Source: Pseudobdellovibrionaceae bacterium
GTDB taxonomy: Bacteria > Bdellovibrionota > Bdellovibrionia > Bdellovibrionales > Bdellovibrionaceae
Reading direction: 5' to 3'
DNA length: 6,337 bases
Assembly: GCA_014376325.1 (NCBI GenBank)
Contig: JACMRP010000335.1
Coordinates: 1 to 6,337 of the forward strand
The translations under genes and the position numbers were made by a program. A model generated the notes under the pieces. It was given only the letters and a program-made list of their open reading frames with translations, was not told the origin of the DNA and searched no databases. Below, in pieces: positions 5,598-6,337 of the stretch (position 1 is its first letter; the number at the start of each line of letters is the position of its first letter).

Positions 5598-6337
5598 CTG
5601 AGAACGTGGGCTTGCATCTTGATTTTTTGAACTCCAGTATCCACTAAGATCCGAATTTTTGAATGAGGCATGGACTCGATGCCGGTGATCCGCAAATGTC
5701 TCGGCATTTTGTGAATGCTATCCTGAATCTGTTGCGCGAGTTTGTCCCAACGGATGTAGTTTTCGAAAGTTTTGCCTTCGTCGTAGCTGCGGTAACTTCC
5801 AACGTACCAAATTCCATCCGGATGAATGCTGACCGGAAAATTTTGACCGGTGAACTGAGCGATCTCGCTCCAGGTCTTTCCGTCGTCCGTACGGAAGACG
5901 CCGTTTGCGCTGGCGATGGCCTTCAGCGATGATTTGCCGGCTCCAAACGCGACGCTATGAACTTCGCGCTTCATCAGCTGGTCGGAAGTAATTCGATTCG
6001 TATCTTGCGGTTGAGTGCCGGCGCTGAGCTCCTCGGAACGCCACCAAACTTCACCGTGGTCGGCCAACTGGCTGAGCGTCCACCGATGCGCTTTGCGACT
6101 GACTATTTCGACGCGCGAACGGATCGACGGACCGTCATCGGTCAGTTTCTGGGAAACCACCGCGCGGTCTTGGTACGGAGAGAACGCGATAAAGTCTCCG
6201 AGCGGGATTTTTTGTTTGTCGGTTGTCATCAGGTAGCCGTTTTCCCGGTGCGAAATCCCGATCCAGCCGCGCACGCGGTGGAACGCCCACATCGCAAAAT
6301 CACCTCGGCCGACAAGGTTGCTCAGGTCCACGTAACC
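5573..6337 (-). CDS. Asp-box (BNR/sialidase-like repeat) protein, C-terminal part
   Basis: At least 254 codons are visible. The frame stays open to the window edge (codons for Gly-Tyr precede the GTG at 6331), so the true N-terminus is probably outside and the GTG is unlikely to be the start. Numbering from that GTG, SYDEGKTF (182-189) fits the Asp-box pattern S-x-D-x-G-x-T-F exactly. RTDDGKTW (147-154) fits with the first position changed, and SANGVFRT just before it is the beta strand typical of such repeats. Asp-boxes mark blades of beta-propellers as in sialidases, sortilin-like and Ycf48-like proteins. No catalytic sialidase residues can be assigned, so a carbohydrate-active role is not supported. 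The first visible part (about 1-60, with VDLSNLVGRGDFAMW) does not look like a propeller and might be a small SH3-like domain; this is a guess. No signal peptide is visible because the start is missing. The stop (TAA at 5575-5573) lies inside the end of the convergent plsC gene. Confidence 0.8.
   Translation of the reverse strand, partial: GYVDLSNLVGRGDFAMWAFHRVRGWIGISHRENGYLMTTDKQKIPLGDFIAFSPYQDRAVVSQKLTDDGPSIRSRVEIVSRKAHRWTLSQLADHGEVWWRSEELSAGTQPQDTNRITSDQLMKREVHSVAFGAGKSSLKAIASANGVFRTDDGKTWSEIAQFTGQNFPVSIHPDGIWYVGSYRSYDEGKTFENYIRWDKLAQQIQDSIHKMPRHLRITGIESMPHSKIRILVDTGVQKIKMQAHVLSQEWTLVK

Noticed and set aside
5618..5630. T-rich tract after plsC as a terminator
   Set aside because: No stable inverted repeat precedes the T run, and the bases are part of the coding sequence of the convergent gene.
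6329..6331. GTG at 6331 as the true start of the minus-strand Asp-box gene
   Set aside because: The frame continues open to the window edge and the translation shows no signal peptide or start context, so the gene most likely begins beyond the window.

Overview
The window is chromosomal bacterial DNA of roughly even base composition. It carries two lipid-metabolism genes or gene pairs and three poorly characterised genes. The gene style (a fatty-oxidation pair, a Ser/Thr/Gly-rich orphan lipoprotein with an LAAC lipobox, a RelA/SpoT-like protein of unknown role, an Asp-box protein) suggests Bdellovibrionota or another former deltaproteobacterial lineage. That placement is an inference from gene content and codon style; no rRNA or marker gene is present to prove it.

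Layout. Positions 1-2745 (+) hold the 3' part of a FadA-type thiolase followed, 4 bases later, by a complete FadB-type multifunctional enzyme. Together these catalyse the hydration, dehydrogenation and thiolysis steps of fatty-acid beta-oxidation. The operon ends at a strong intrinsic terminator (2777-2810). Next to it is a 91-base GC-rich cluster of small hairpins (2811-2901), then about 130 bases with no recognisable signal. At 3061-3711 (+) is a small predicted outer-membrane lipoprotein whose Shine-Dalgarno sequence lies in a predicted hairpin. At 3772-4866 (+) is a 364-residue protein not recognised by name. Its C-terminal half carries a degenerate RelA/SpoT (ppGpp synthetase) nucleotidyltransferase signature. 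Its stop codon overlaps by one base the start of a PlsC-type 1-acylglycerol-3-phosphate acyltransferase (4866-5597), so the two are probably one translationally coupled unit. On the minus strand a secreted-type or envelope Asp-box (BNR/sialidase-like propeller) protein, cut by the window edge (5573-6337), converges on plsC and overlaps its 3' end by 25 bases.

How they fit together. FadA/FadB degrade acyl-CoA, while PlsC builds phosphatidic acid for membrane synthesis. The RelA/SpoT-like protein is tightly coupled to PlsC. Alarmone signalling is known to control phospholipid synthesis in other bacteria, so a link between this protein and acyl-lipid metabolism is plausible but unproven. It is the most interesting candidate in the window. 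No mobile element, CRISPR array, tRNA or rRNA was seen.
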